A stretch of 64,000 bases of DNA from Flavobacteriaceae bacterium (lineage in GTDB: Bacteria; Bacteroidota; Bacteroidia; Flavobacteriales; Flavobacteriaceae), in contig JAQWSC010000015.1 of assembly GCA_029243385.1 (NCBI GenBank), positions 1 through 64,000 of the forward strand. Reading direction: 5' to 3'. The position numbers and the translations under genes were made by a program. Below the pieces are notes generated by a model. It was not told where the DNA came from. It ran no database searches and was given only the letters and a program-made list of their open reading frames with translations. Numbering within the stretch: position 1 is the first letter of the stretch; each line of letters opens with the position of its first letter. This document shows positions 1-9,062 of this stretch, in pieces.

Positions 1-1
1 C

Positions 2-685
<684 letters not shown>

Positions 686-696
686 TTATTTGATTT

Positions 697-978
697 ATGT
701 ATTTAGAAATCGTTAGTCCAGAAGCTACATTGTTTAGCGGAGAAGTTACATCTGTTGCTGTTCCAGGAGTTGATGGCGCATTTCAAATGTTAAATATGCA
801 CGCCCCAATAGTTTCTATTTTAGATCAAGGAGTTGTTAAAATTCAAGGAGATTTTACCCTTGATCAAGATCATGCGTCTAAATTCAAAAAGGGAAACGAT
901 AACGAAACATTGTTAGAAATTCAATCCGGTGTTATTGAAATGCGGGACAACAAAGTAATTATCCTCGCCGACTCCTAA
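697..978 (+). CDS. atpC: ATP synthase F1 subunit epsilon (short form)
   Basis: This is the epsilon subunit of the F1 central stalk. At 93 residues it contains only the N-terminal beta-sandwich (MYLEIVSPEATLFSGEV, then GAFQMLNMHAPIVSIL). The C-terminal two-helix hairpin that lets epsilon inhibit the enzyme in many bacteria, where the protein is about 130-140 residues, is absent. Short epsilon subunits are familiar in Bacteroidota, so this is probably not a truncation. The gene follows atpD by 11 bp and must be cotranscribed with it. Confidence 0.93.
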   Translation: MYLEIVSPEATLFSGEVTSVAVPGVDGAFQMLNMHAPIVSILDQGVVKIQGDFTLDQDHASKFKKGNDNETLLEIQSGVIEMRDNKVIILADS

Positions 979-1042
979 GTTTCAAAGTAGTTTTTTGGCT
1001 TACTCAGTTTAAAACCTTTAATAAACCTAAAAACCTACAAAG

Positions 1043-2860
1043 ATGATTCTTCGATTATTATCATTTCTTTTATTTTTGGCACCTCTCCTTTGCAATGCTC
1101 AAAAAGAGGTTTCTGAAGAAGCTCTTAAGGAAGTTGTTATAACTTCAACCCGAATTGATATTCCTTTTTCCAAAAATTCAAGAACCATTGATGTTATTTC
1201 TGCTAACGACATTGAGCAAAGTACAGCAACGACTATTTCGGATGTTTTACAACAAATTACAGGAGTCGATATACGAAGAAGAGGAACAGGAGGGTCACAA
1301 GCCGATTTGTATCTTCGAGGCGGTGGCTTCGATCAAACACTCTTACTGATTGATGGAATCAAAGTAGAAGATCCTCAAACGGGACATCATAGCCTAAATG
1401 TTTTATTACCCATTGAAGTGGTAGAACGTATTGAAGTCGTGAAAGGACCAGCCGCTCGAATTTTTGGGCAAAATGCGTTTACAGGAGCAATCAATATTGT
1501 GACTAAAAAAAAGCTGTCAAACGGCGTGTCCTTTAAACTGCAAGCGGGCTCTTTCGACCAATACAGTCGATCAATAACTTTTGGAGCCAATTTCAAAAAG
1601 ACACATCATATCGTTCACTTTTCCCAAGCATCATCGGACGGATATCGGTATAATACCGATTACCAAAACACAAATGCGTTTATTAAAAGTACGTTTAACA
1701 AGCAAGCCACACCCATTGATGTTGTTGCATCGTTTTCTGCCCGAGATTTTGGAGCCAATGGTTTTTACGGTTCTTCTTCTGCAATAGATCAGTACGAAGA
1801 AACGCAAGCAAGCTTAGTAGGAGTTTCGACCGTTTTTAATTCGGGTAATTGGGTGTTTAAACCCAAACTATTTTGGAAACGAAACCAAGACATGTACCTT
1901 TTTGTAAGACACAACCCTTCGTTGTATCGAAACTTTCATATATCCAATAAACTAGGTGCAGAATTGAACGCCTCTTACACCTCAAAATTTGGAGTGTCAG
2001 GCCTTGGTGTTGATGTCAATAAAGTAACCATTTCGAGCAAAAATCTGGGAGACCGCAACCGTTCTTCCGCCACACTTTTCTTGGAACATAAATTGTTATT
2101 AGCCAACGATCAATTGGATATTACTCCTGGAGTTGCCGTCAATCATTTTTCTGATTTTGGAACACATATTTTTCCAGGGATTGATATAGGATGTCAATTC
2201 AATAAGGTGTTTAGGCTATATGCTAATGCGGGGATTACATATCGTGTTCCTACCTATACCGATTTGTATTATAGTTCGTCAACGACTGTGGGTGACGAAA
2301 ACTTACTGCCCGAATCAGCGATAGCACAAGAATTGGGAGGTGTTTTGCAATTTCAAAACATCAGATTTTCTATGGCTATTTTCAATCGCGATTCAGAGGA
2401 CTTGATTGATTATATAAAGGAAAACGAGGGCGATCGTTGGAAGGCAACTAATTTTGCAAAACTCAACTCTCAAGGAATAGAACTCAACACGCAATTCACC
2501 TTCTCGATGTTTAATTTGAATCAAAAACTCCATATGGGTTATACCTATATACAGGATGATATCAAGCAAGTGAATGTAAATTATTCCCGCTATTCAATCA
2601 ACTCCTTAAAACACCACTTTACAACAAATGCAAGCCTTAAAATACACCAGAAGATTCCTTTGAGTATAATATATAAGTTTGCTGAACGCAGTACAGGAGA
2701 TTCGTATTCGGTGGTTGATGCAGCGATTCGATACCAAACCAACCTCGTTTCTTTTTCGTTAATTGCCAACAACATTTTCAACGAAAGTTATTCCGAAACT
2801 AATTTAGTGCCCATGCCTAAAAGTAATTTTCTTTTGGGAATGAATTTTCACTTTTTCTAA
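1043..2860 (+). CDS. TonB-dependent outer-membrane receptor, BtuB-like
   Basis: A 605-residue TonB-dependent receptor that would import an unidentified ligand across the outer membrane. A signal peptide ends near residue 19 (LLCNAQ). The plug domain covers roughly residues 40-160 and has the expected core motifs (GVDIRRRG, LYLRGGG, LIDGIKVEDP, ERIEVVKGPAARIFG, GAINIVTK). A beta-barrel follows and ends in the aromatic NFHFF. Overall it looks closer to BtuB/vitamin receptors than to SusC. It starts 65 bp after atpC. I see no riboswitch in that gap, so the substrate cannot be read from regulation. Plug and barrel are complete. Confidence 0.88.
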   Translation: MILRLLSFLLFLAPLLCNAQKEVSEEALKEVVITSTRIDIPFSKNSRTIDVISANDIEQSTATTISDVLQQITGVDIRRRGTGGSQADLYLRGGGFDQTLLLIDGIKVEDPQTGHHSLNVLLPIEVVERIEVVKGPAARIFGQNAFTGAINIVTKKKLSNGVSFKLQAGSFDQYSRSITFGANFKKTHHIVHFSQASSDGYRYNTDYQNTNAFIKSTFNKQATPIDVVASFSARDFGANGFYGSSSAIDQYEETQASLVGVSTVFNSGNWVFKPKLFWKRNQDMYLFVRHNPSLYRNFHISNKLGAELNASYTSKFGVSGLGVDVNKVTISSKNLGDRNRSSATLFLEHKLLLANDQLDITPGVAVNHFSDFGTHIFPGIDIGCQFNKVFRLYANAGITYRVPTYTDLYYSSSTTVGDENLLPESAIAQELGGVLQFQNIRFSMAIFNRDSEDLIDYIKENEGDRWKATNFAKLNSQGIELNTQFTFSMFNLNQKLHMGYTYIQDDIKQVNVNYSRYSINSLKHHFTTNASLKIHQKIPLSIIYKFAERSTGDSYSVVDAAIRYQTNLVSFSLIANNIFNESYSETNLVPMPKSNFLLGMNFHFF

Positions 2861-2874
2861 GACAATAAGCTTTT

Positions 2875-3345
2875 TTAGAGTTTGAGTTGATTGATTTTGT
2901 CGAAAACCAAATGCGATTCCCAACCTCTATAAAACAAATAATCGGCGATTTTTTTCTTTACTTTTAGTGGATGCTTTTCGGAAATTTGAGCTTTTCTTTT
3001 CTTTATTAAATCATCAAGCGTAGTTAGGTATTCTTGCTCATCGATTTCACGGAGTGCCAATCGGATATTATATTCCGATATTTTTCGCATTTTCAATTCA
3101 TTAGTAATTCGAACTTTCCCCCATTTTTTAATTCGAAATTTTCCTCTAGCAAAGCTTTTTGAGAACCGAGTTTCGTTTAAAAATTCATCGGAGATAAGTC
3201 GTGCAACAATTTGGTCAATAGCACTAGGAATCATTTGCATTTGTTTGAGCTTTTGAACGACCTCATAATGACACCTGTCCTGATAGGAACAATATGCTTC
3301 TAGTTTTTGTTGGGCTTCCTGAATCGTGTATGATTTTGGATGGTA
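2875..3345 (-). CDS. recX: RecX family regulatory protein
   Basis: RecX binds RecA filaments and limits recombinase activity in the cytoplasm. The protein begins MYHPKSYTIQEAQQKLEAYCSY and carries the helical RecX repeats: CHYEVVQKL, then LISDEFLNETRFSKSFARGKFRIKKWGKVRI, then the ISEYNIRLALREID segment. At 156 residues it fits small RecX proteins. I chose the ATG at 3345 because the 11 codons upstream do not resemble the family. It is convergent with the TonB receptor (14 bp gap) and lies behind the rng terminator, so it is probably transcribed separately. Confidence 0.87.
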   Translation of the reverse strand, partial: YHPKSYTIQEAQQKLEAYCSYQDRCHYEVVQKLKQMQMIPSAIDQIVARLISDEFLNETRFSKSFARGKFRIKKWGKVRITNELKMRKISEYNIRLALREIDEQEYLTTLDDLIKKRKAQISEKHPLKVKKKIADYLFYRGWESHLVFDKINQLKL

Positions 3346-3376
3346 CATAGTACAAATAAAGGAAAAATTATGGCAC

Positions 3377-3402
3377 AAAAAAAGCGGCTCGAAAGCCGCT
3401 TT
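3377..3402 (-). terminator. Rho-independent terminator after rng
   Basis: A 9-bp perfect stem (AAAGCGGCT/AGCCGCTTT) with a 4-base loop lies immediately after the rng stop codon. On the minus strand it is followed by seven T residues, so it ends the rng transcript before recX. Confidence 0.9.
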
Positions 3403-3405
3403 AGT

Positions 3406-4956
3406 TTATACGTGAATCACTCTTTTTTTGTTGTCAAAAAAGCGATAATGTAAATAGGTGTAAGCATCTCGAGGGATAATCTTCACCCATTTCTTATGCT
3501 CAAAATACCATTTTGAACGAATGGATGGAAATCCCTTTGTTACATACGCCGCAATAAAAGGATGCAAATGCAAGGTGATTCCTTTTCCTGCGTGTTTTTT
3601 ATTTGTAACAATCTTCTCTAATTCGCCTGAAATTTTGTCAATCAAAACGATAGGAGCTTCTACCTCACCATTTAGGTTTGGGTTTTTCTCTTTGGTTTTG
3701 ATATCCATTTCAGGACGTACACGTTGCCGTGTCATTTGTATTAAACCAATTTTACTAGGCGGAAGTACTTTGTGCTTTGCGCGATCTGACTCCATTTCTT
3801 TTCGTAAATGATCGAAAAGTTTTTTGCGATTTTGAGGCTTTACCATGTCGATAAAATCAACTACAATAATTCCTCCCATATCTCGCAACCGAAGTTGCAA
3901 CGCAATTTCTGTTGCGGCAATCATATTTACTTCAAGCGCAGTATCTTCTTGATTTTTGGCTTTGTTAGATCGATTTCCGCTGTTGACGTCTATCACATGG
4001 AGTGCTTCGGTATGTTCTATAATTAAGTACGCACCTCGACTCATGGAGACGGTTCTTCCAAAGGATGTTTTGATTTGGCGATCAACGCCAAATTTTTCAA
4101 AAATCGGAAGATCAGCATTATAATATTTAGCAATCGATTTCTTGTCGGGAGCTATTTGATCCAAATAGTCCTTAACTTCTGTTAACATTGTTTGATCATC
4201 TACATGAATACCTGTAAAGGAATCGTCAAATACGTCTCGTAATATAGACGAAGCACGATTCATTTCACTAAGTACTTTGGTAGGGTGATCAGCATGTCGA
4301 ATTTTTTTGCACATGCCTGTCCAACGATCGAACAGGTTTTGCAAATCTTTATCCAATTCAGCGACTTTTTTGCCCTCTGCTACCGTCCGTACAATCACAC
4401 CAAACCCTTTGGGCCGGATACTTTGAACCAGTCGTTTGAGTCGGTTTTTTTCTTCGCGAGATCCTATTTTTTGTGAAATAGAAATCCGATCTGAAAAAGG
4501 AACCAAAACCAAATAACGACCTGCAAAAGAAAGCTCAGAACTAATTCTGGGTCCTTTTGTAGAAATGGGTTCTTTTATGATTTGTACAAGAATGGATTGA
4601 TTGGCTTTGATAGCGTCTAAAATGCTACCATCTTTATCAATCTCCGGTTCTAATGGAAATTTTTTTGGTGAAAAATCTTTCACCTTACCTGTGCTTACAC
4701 CTTTGATGAATTTTAAGAGTGTAGAAACCTTTGGGCCTAAGTCGTGGTAATGCAAAAAAGCATCTTTCTCATATCCTACGTTAACAAACGCAGCGTTGAG
4801 CCCCGAAACTGGCTTTTTGATTTTAGCAAGAAAAATGTCACCTACACTAAACTTGTTATTATCTACTTCTTTATGTAATTCAATCAATTTTCCATCCCTT
4901 AGCAGGGCAAAATCAACCGCGGAAGCATTGGAACGAATAATTAGTTCTTTACTCAC
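3406..4956 (-). CDS. rng: Ribonuclease E/G family endoribonuclease
   Basis: A 516-residue RNase G-type enzyme that cuts single-stranded AU-rich RNA during rRNA and mRNA maturation. The order is an N-terminal start strand (KELIIRSNASAVDFALL), an S1-like segment (residues about 35-120), a 5'-sensor/RNase H-like region and the catalytic core. The two metal-binding aspartates sit in HVIDVNSG and IIVVDFIDM. The Zn-link CPxC motif of enterobacterial RNase E/G is not visible, as is common in this phylum. No long C-terminal degradosome scaffold follows. Upstream lie an 18-bp palindrome and the small S22-type gene. Confidence 0.93.
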   Translation of the reverse strand: MSKELIIRSNASAVDFALLRDGKLIELHKEVDNNKFSVGDIFLAKIKKPVSGLNAAFVNVGYEKDAFLHYHDLGPKVSTLLKFIKGVSTGKVKDFSPKKFPLEPEIDKDGSILDAIKANQSILVQIIKEPISTKGPRISSELSFAGRYLVLVPFSDRISISQKIGSREEKNRLKRLVQSIRPKGFGVIVRTVAEGKKVAELDKDLQNLFDRWTGMCKKIRHADHPTKVLSEMNRASSILRDVFDDSFTGIHVDDQTMLTEVKDYLDQIAPDKKSIAKYYNADLPIFEKFGVDRQIKTSFGRTVSMSRGAYLIIEHTEALHVIDVNSGNRSNKAKNQEDTALEVNMIAATEIALQLRLRDMGGIIVVDFIDMVKPQNRKKLFDHLRKEMESDRAKHKVLPPSKIGLIQMTRQRVRPEMDIKTKEKNPNLNGEVEAPIVLIDKISGELEKIVTNKKHAGKGITLHLHPFIAAYVTKGFPSIRSKWYFEHKKWVKIIPRDAYTYLHYRFFDNKKRVIHV

Positions 4957-4973
4957 AATGATGATTTTGTATC

Positions 4974-4991
4974 TATACAGTAAACTGTATA
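4974..4991. promoter_or_regulatory. 18-bp perfect palindrome in the rng upstream region
   Basis: TATACAGT-AA-ACTGTATA is a perfect 8+2+8 palindrome, 18 bp upstream of the rng start codon. Its position and dyad symmetry suit an operator for a dimeric repressor. It could equally be the base of a leader hairpin in the rng mRNA, where RNase E family genes are often autoregulated. No factor is identified. Confidence 0.4.
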
Positions 4992-5117
4992 AATGGATTA
5001 ATAATAAATTTACACAGGATTTTTAAGGCCTGTCGAAATCTTAAAAATTACGAACGATAACTTAAAGACTTCATTTCAAAGAACGATGAATGTTGTTCCA
5101 AAAAAAATAAGTAGTTT

Positions 5118-5210
5118 CTACTTGTTCTTTTTGTGTCGATTTGCTCGACTTCTTTTTTTACGCTTGTGCGTAGCTACCTTGTGTCTTTTACGTTTTTTAC
5201 CACTTGGCAT
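5118..5210 (-). CDS. Small basic AURKAIP1/COX24-type (bS22-like) ribosomal protein
   Basis: A 30-codon gene: MPSGKKRKRHKVATHKRKK, then RSRANRHKKNK and TAG. Almost every residue is Lys, Arg or His. It matches my memory of the tiny bacterial COX24/AURKAIP1-domain proteins, relatives of mitochondrial mS38, which bind the small ribosomal subunit. They are common in Bacteroidota as proteins of about 30 residues. The ATG is clear, the frame is closed, and the gene sits between HU and rng, a neighbourhood that fits translation and nucleoid functions. It is easily overlooked because of its size. Confidence 0.75.
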   Translation of the reverse strand: MPSGKKRKRHKVATHKRKKRSRANRHKKNK

Positions 5211-5242
5211 AATGTAATTCGTTTAAATTAATGAAAGTCGCC

Positions 5243-5533
5243 TTATTTTACGGCAACGTTAGATTTTACACTTTCAACAAATACTTTAGCTGGCTTAAAT
5301 GCAGGAATGTTGTGTGCGGGTATTTTTATAGTTGTGTTTTTAGAAATATTTCTTCCCGTCTTTTCAGCTCTTGTCTTAACGATAAAGCTTCCAAAACCTC
5401 TCAAATATACATTTTCACCTCCCTCTAGGGATTCTTTAACTTCTTGCATAAAATGTTCAACAGTGGCAAGAACTTCATTTTTTTCAATCCCAAGATTTTC
5501 TGAAATTTTTGCTACAATTTCTGCTTTGGTCAT
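5243..5533 (-). CDS. HU/IHF family DNA-binding protein
   Basis: A 96-residue nucleoid protein that bends DNA as a dimer. It has the N-terminal helical body (MTKAEIVAKISENLGIEKNEV), then the beta arm including the family signature VYLRGFGSF and the arm-tip segment KTGRNISKNTTIKIPAHNIPAFKPAK with the conserved proline. A short C-terminal extension (ESVKSNVAVK) follows. The adjacent minus-strand genes are the bS22-like protein and rng. mutY is divergent, and about 130 AT-rich bases between the start codons should hold both promoters. Confidence 0.93.
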   Translation of the reverse strand: MTKAEIVAKISENLGIEKNEVLATVEHFMQEVKESLEGGENVYLRGFGSFIVKTRAEKTGRNISKNTTIKIPAHNIPAFKPAKVFVESVKSNVAVK

Positions 5534-5665
5534 AGCGCTGTATTTTTAGTTTTACTTTGTTTTTAAGGTTCGCAAATATATAAATTAAAATTGACAATCA
5601 CCCGATGCTAATCGGCTAATATTAAATGAGATATCATTATATTTCGTCCTGTTATAATTGAGAAC

Positions 5666-6706
5666 ATGAATTTTTCTAATCTATTGATAGACTGGTATTT
5701 GAAAAATAAACGGGACTTGCCTTGGAGGCAGCTCAAGAATCCGTATGCCATTTGGCTTTCAGAAATTATTTTACAACAAACTCGCGTAGCACAAGGATGG
5801 GCGTATTATGAAAAGTTTCTTGATCAGTTTCCCACGGTGTTTGATTTGGCAGCAGCTTCTGAGCAAGATGTTATAAAATGTTGGCAAGGATTGGGATATT
5901 ACAGTCGGGCTCGAAACCTTTACAAAGCCGCTCAAATTGTTGTTAAGGATTATCATGGAAATATGCCCAACACATATGATGAATTACTGCAATTACCTGG
6001 AATAGGAGACTATACAGCAAGTGCAATTGCTTCTATTTGTTTTGGTGAAAAAACGCCCGTCGTTGACGGGAACGTGTATCGATTTTTAGGACGTTATTTT
6101 GGTATTCAAACCCCGATTAATTCATCCAAAGGAGTTAAAGAATACAAAGAGTTGGCTTTTGAATTGATAGATTCAAAAGATCCTGCGACATTCAACCAGG
6201 CCATTATGGAATTTGGAGCCCTGCAGTGCAAACCTCAAAATCCAAATTGTTTTTCTTGCCCTTTTCAATCTAAGTGTGAAGCTTATGCTAAGAACACAAT
6301 AAAGTCACTGCCTGTAAAAATCAACAAGACCAAGATTAAAAAGCGATATTTCAATTACTTGGTTTTTGTTGGAAACGTATCGAACACCCTATTAGTACAA
6401 CGAACGGGTAAAGGAATATGGCAAAACCTGTATGAATTTCCGCTTCTTGAAAGCAACTCCCTAATAGGTGAAGAAGTATTAAAAGAGCACGCTAATTTCC
6501 CAAAATGGGCGCTTAATTCACTTGCCGAAATTTCACTTTATAATGATACTCCTATTGTACACAAGCTTTCTCATCAACATTTAATTACCCAATTTTGGAT
6601 TGTTGCTGCTCTTGATCTACCTGACAATAGTATTGCTATCGAAAAGCTTGAAAAATATCCTATTTCGGCGTTAACAGCTCGTTTTTTAAAAGACTTTCAT
6701 TTTTAG
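5666..6706 (+). CDS. mutY: A/G-specific adenine glycosylase
   Basis: MutY removes adenine mispaired with 8-oxoguanine. The 346-residue protein has the catalytic Glu of SEIILQQT (E33), the helix-hairpin-helix LPGIGDYTA (110-118), the catalytic Asp in VVDGNVYR (D134) and a complete 4Fe-4S loop, C-x6-C-x2-C-x5-C (C188, C195, C198, C204). The C-terminal third is the NUDIX-like domain that recognises 8-oxoG. ssb follows after 29 bp, so the two may share a transcript. A TACCTTTG box at the end of mutY could also give ssb its own promoter. Confidence 0.95.
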   Translation: MNFSNLLIDWYLKNKRDLPWRQLKNPYAIWLSEIILQQTRVAQGWAYYEKFLDQFPTVFDLAAASEQDVIKCWQGLGYYSRARNLYKAAQIVVKDYHGNMPNTYDELLQLPGIGDYTASAIASICFGEKTPVVDGNVYRFLGRYFGIQTPINSSKGVKEYKELAFELIDSKDPATFNQAIMEFGALQCKPQNPNCFSCPFQSKCEAYAKNTIKSLPVKINKTKIKKRYFNYLVFVGNVSNTLLVQRTGKGIWQNLYEFPLLESNSLIGEEVLKEHANFPKWALNSLAEISLYNDTPIVHKLSHQHLITQFWIVAALDLPDNSIAIEKLEKYPISALTARFLKDFHF

Positions 6707-6735
6707 TACCTTTGAAGTATTAATTCAAAAAAATC

Positions 6736-7182
6736 ATGAGCGGAACATTAAACAAAGTCATGCTAATAGGGCATTTAGGAGACGAAGTTAAAATGCATTA
6801 TTTTGAAGGCGGTGGCTCCATAGGAAGGTTTCCGTTAGCCACCAATGAAACCTACACCAACAAAGCAGGCGAAAAAGTATCTAATACCGAATGGCACAAT
6901 ATTGTCGTAAGAAACAAAGCCGCAGAGGTTTGTGAAAAGTATCTCAATAAAGGAGACAAAGTGTATATAGAAGGACGGATCAAAACACGGAAGTGGCAAG
7001 GAGAAGACGGTAATCCAAGATATTCAACTGAAATCAATGTAGATGAGTTTACTTTTCTAACTCCAAAAGGCGAAGCATCAGCTTCTACCAATCCTACTTC
7101 AGGGCAAGCTTCAGCACAATCAAGTGCACCAACCGCTGCTGCCTCGCAACCCAAAGAACCTTCAGACGACTTACCTTTTTAA
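6736..7182 (+). CDS. ssb: Single-stranded DNA-binding protein
   Basis: A 148-residue SSB. The OB-fold covers residues 1-110 (MSGTLNKVMLIGHLGDEV, EWHNIVVRNKAAEVCEKYL, KGDKVYIEGRIKTRKWQ). A Ser/Ala/Thr/Gln-rich linker then leads to the acidic tail DDLPF, which recruits repair and replication proteins. It sits between mutY and the gliding genes gldE-gldD, the usual flavobacterial order. The TTG start of gldE follows the stop codon by six bases, which suggests one operon. Confidence 0.95.
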   Translation: MSGTLNKVMLIGHLGDEVKMHYFEGGGSIGRFPLATNETYTNKAGEKVSNTEWHNIVVRNKAAEVCEKYLNKGDKVYIEGRIKTRKWQGEDGNPRYSTEINVDEFTFLTPKGEASASTNPTSGQASAQSSAPTAAASQPKEPSDDLPF

Positions 7183-7188
7183 ATCATT

Positions 7189-8511
7189 TTGGCAGTGGAC
7201 CCTGACCCCCATAGTATTGTTTTTTTAGCCACAACACTTGATGTTTTGTTGCTGCTTAAGCTCACGTTTATGGGTGTTTTGCTGTTTTTTTCTGCGATGA
7301 TTTCTGGTGCCGAAGTTGCTTTTTTCTCACTTTCACCATCAGATTTAACGACACTTTCCAAGTCAAAGAATAAGCGTCATCAGCTTGTTTTTACGCTACG
7401 AAAAAATCCTAAAAGATTATTAGCTGCCATACTTGTTGGAAACAACTTTATCAATATAGCTACCGTTTTGTTATTTGCTTCGATGTCCAACGTTTTGTTT
7501 TCGGGCATTAATTCAACTGTTCTTCGATTTGTTGTTGAGGTTGGACTCATTACGTTTCTTATTCTTTTGTTTGGAGAAATTCTTCCCAAAGTTTACGCCA
7601 ATAGAAATGCTATTTCTTTTGCAAAGCGAATGGCGATACCGATTAATTTTATGGATCGTTATATCTTTTTCTTTTTAACGGTCCCCATGAGCAAATTGAC
7701 TAATTTTTTACACAATTCGCTAGGGAAAACCCGCTCTAACATATCAGTTGATCAGCTTTCTAAAGCATTGGAACTAACTGATGAAAAGGACACTACAGAC
7801 GAAGAGCAACAAATTCTTCAGGGGATAGTTAGCTTTGGAAATATTGACACTAAACAAGTTATGCGTCCGCGTATTGATATGTTTGCTCTTTCAGAATCAC
7901 TCTCTTTTGAGGAAGTAACCAAACAAATCGTAGCTCACGGCTTTTCAAGAATTCCAGTATATAAAGAACAAATTGATACGGTCATAGGAGTGCTTTATAT
8001 CAAAGACTTATTGCCTTATTTGAACCAATCAACCTATGATTGGACCCAATTATTGCGTGACCCTTACTTTGTTCCTGAAAACAAAAAATTAGATGACTTA
8101 TTAATGGATTTTCAATCCATGAAAATGCATTTGGCGATAGTTGTGGATGAATACGGAGGCACTTCGGGACTGGTAACCTTGGAAGATATTATGGAAGAAA
8201 TTGTTGGTGAAATAAGCGACGAGTTTGACGACAACGACGTGATGTATTCTAAAATTGACAAAAACACTGTTGTATTTGAAGGAAAAACAAACCTCAAGGA
8301 TGTTTACCGCATTATGCAATTTGACGACGAATCTTCTTTTGAGGAACAAAAAGGCGAAGCAGAAACATTGGCGGGTTTTGTCTTGGAGCAAACAGGTGTA
8401 TTTCCAAGAAAAAATACTTCTATAGAATTCAACGGAGCTGTTTTTACGGTTGAAGCCGTTGACAAAAAGCGAATTCAACGAGTCAAGGTTCACAAAAAAC
8501 AGCTATCATGA
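7189..8511 (+). CDS. gldE: Gliding motility-associated protein GldE (DUF21/CBS family)
   Basis: GldE belongs to the CorC/HlyC family. It has an N-terminal DUF21 membrane domain (about four hydrophobic segments within residues 10-160), then a CBS pair (VMRPRIDMFALSES to LHLAIVVDEYGGTSG-like sequence near 310) and a C-terminal CorC_HlyC domain. In flavobacteria the homologue is needed for, or helps, gliding with GldD. The start is a TTG (MAVDPDPHSIVFL), the only start that gives the typical N-terminus. The gene overlaps gldD by four bases, which implies translational coupling. A second family member lies at 54623. Confidence 0.9.
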   Translation: MAVDPDPHSIVFLATTLDVLLLLKLTFMGVLLFFSAMISGAEVAFFSLSPSDLTTLSKSKNKRHQLVFTLRKNPKRLLAAILVGNNFINIATVLLFASMSNVLFSGINSTVLRFVVEVGLITFLILLFGEILPKVYANRNAISFAKRMAIPINFMDRYIFFFLTVPMSKLTNFLHNSLGKTRSNISVDQLSKALELTDEKDTTDEEQQILQGIVSFGNIDTKQVMRPRIDMFALSESLSFEEVTKQIVAHGFSRIPVYKEQIDTVIGVLYIKDLLPYLNQSTYDWTQLLRDPYFVPENKKLDDLLMDFQSMKMHLAIVVDEYGGTSGLVTLEDIMEEIVGEISDEFDDNDVMYSKIDKNTVVFEGKTNLKDVYRIMQFDDESSFEEQKGEAETLAGFVLEQTGVFPRKNTSIEFNGAVFTVEAVDKKRIQRVKVHKKQLS

Positions 8512-9062
8512 GAGCAGTTGTTACAGTTTTTGTGGGAGTACTATTTTCGTGTTCTCAGCCTGTTATGCCCAAGCCTCAGGGATTTTTGGCGTTGGAATAT
8601 CCAAAAGCTCAATACCAAAATTTTGAATCTCAATGCAGCTTTCAGTTTCAAGTCAATCGCTTGTCGACCATTCATTTTGCCCAAGGATGTGATTTAGAAA
8701 TTCAATATCCACACATGAAAGCCACCATTTTTTTGACGCACTTACCGGTAAAAAACAATTTAGATCGTCTGTACAAAGACGTTCAAAAGAAGTTGGATGA
8801 ACATTCTTTGGGAGCGACTAAGATACAGCAGAGTGCATTTGAGGATGCCGAACGAAACTTGATGGGAAGCCTGTTTACAATAGAAGCGAATGTGGCTTCC
8901 AACCTTCAGTTTTTTGTGACCGATCAACAAAGCAATTTCGTTTCGGGATCGATTTATTTAAAAACAAAACCCAATTACGATTCATTGCTTCCTGCTTTGG
9001 AATACCTCAAAAAAGATATCCGAAAACTAGTACAAACTTTTGAATGGAAGAAAATGCTTTAA
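8508..9062 (+). CDS. gldD: Gliding motility lipoprotein GldD
   Basis: A 184-residue lipoprotein with a signal peptide and lipobox (VLFSC, Cys near residue 15). The sequence after it (KPQGFLALEYPKAQYQNF) matches the GldD pattern. GldD is one of the envelope proteins required for type IX secretion-linked gliding in Flavobacterium. The start ATG overlaps the gldE stop, confirming the ssb-gldE-gldD operon. It is convergent with the Cys-rich lipoprotein gene, overlapping it by four bases at the 3' ends. Confidence 0.9.
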   Translation: MRAVVTVFVGVLFSCSQPVMPKPQGFLALEYPKAQYQNFESQCSFQFQVNRLSTIHFAQGCDLEIQYPHMKATIFLTHLPVKNNLDRLYKDVQKKLDEHSLGATKIQQSAFEDAERNLMGSLFTIEANVASNLQFFVTDQQSNFVSGSIYLKTKPNYDSLLPALEYLKKDIRKLVQTFEWKKML

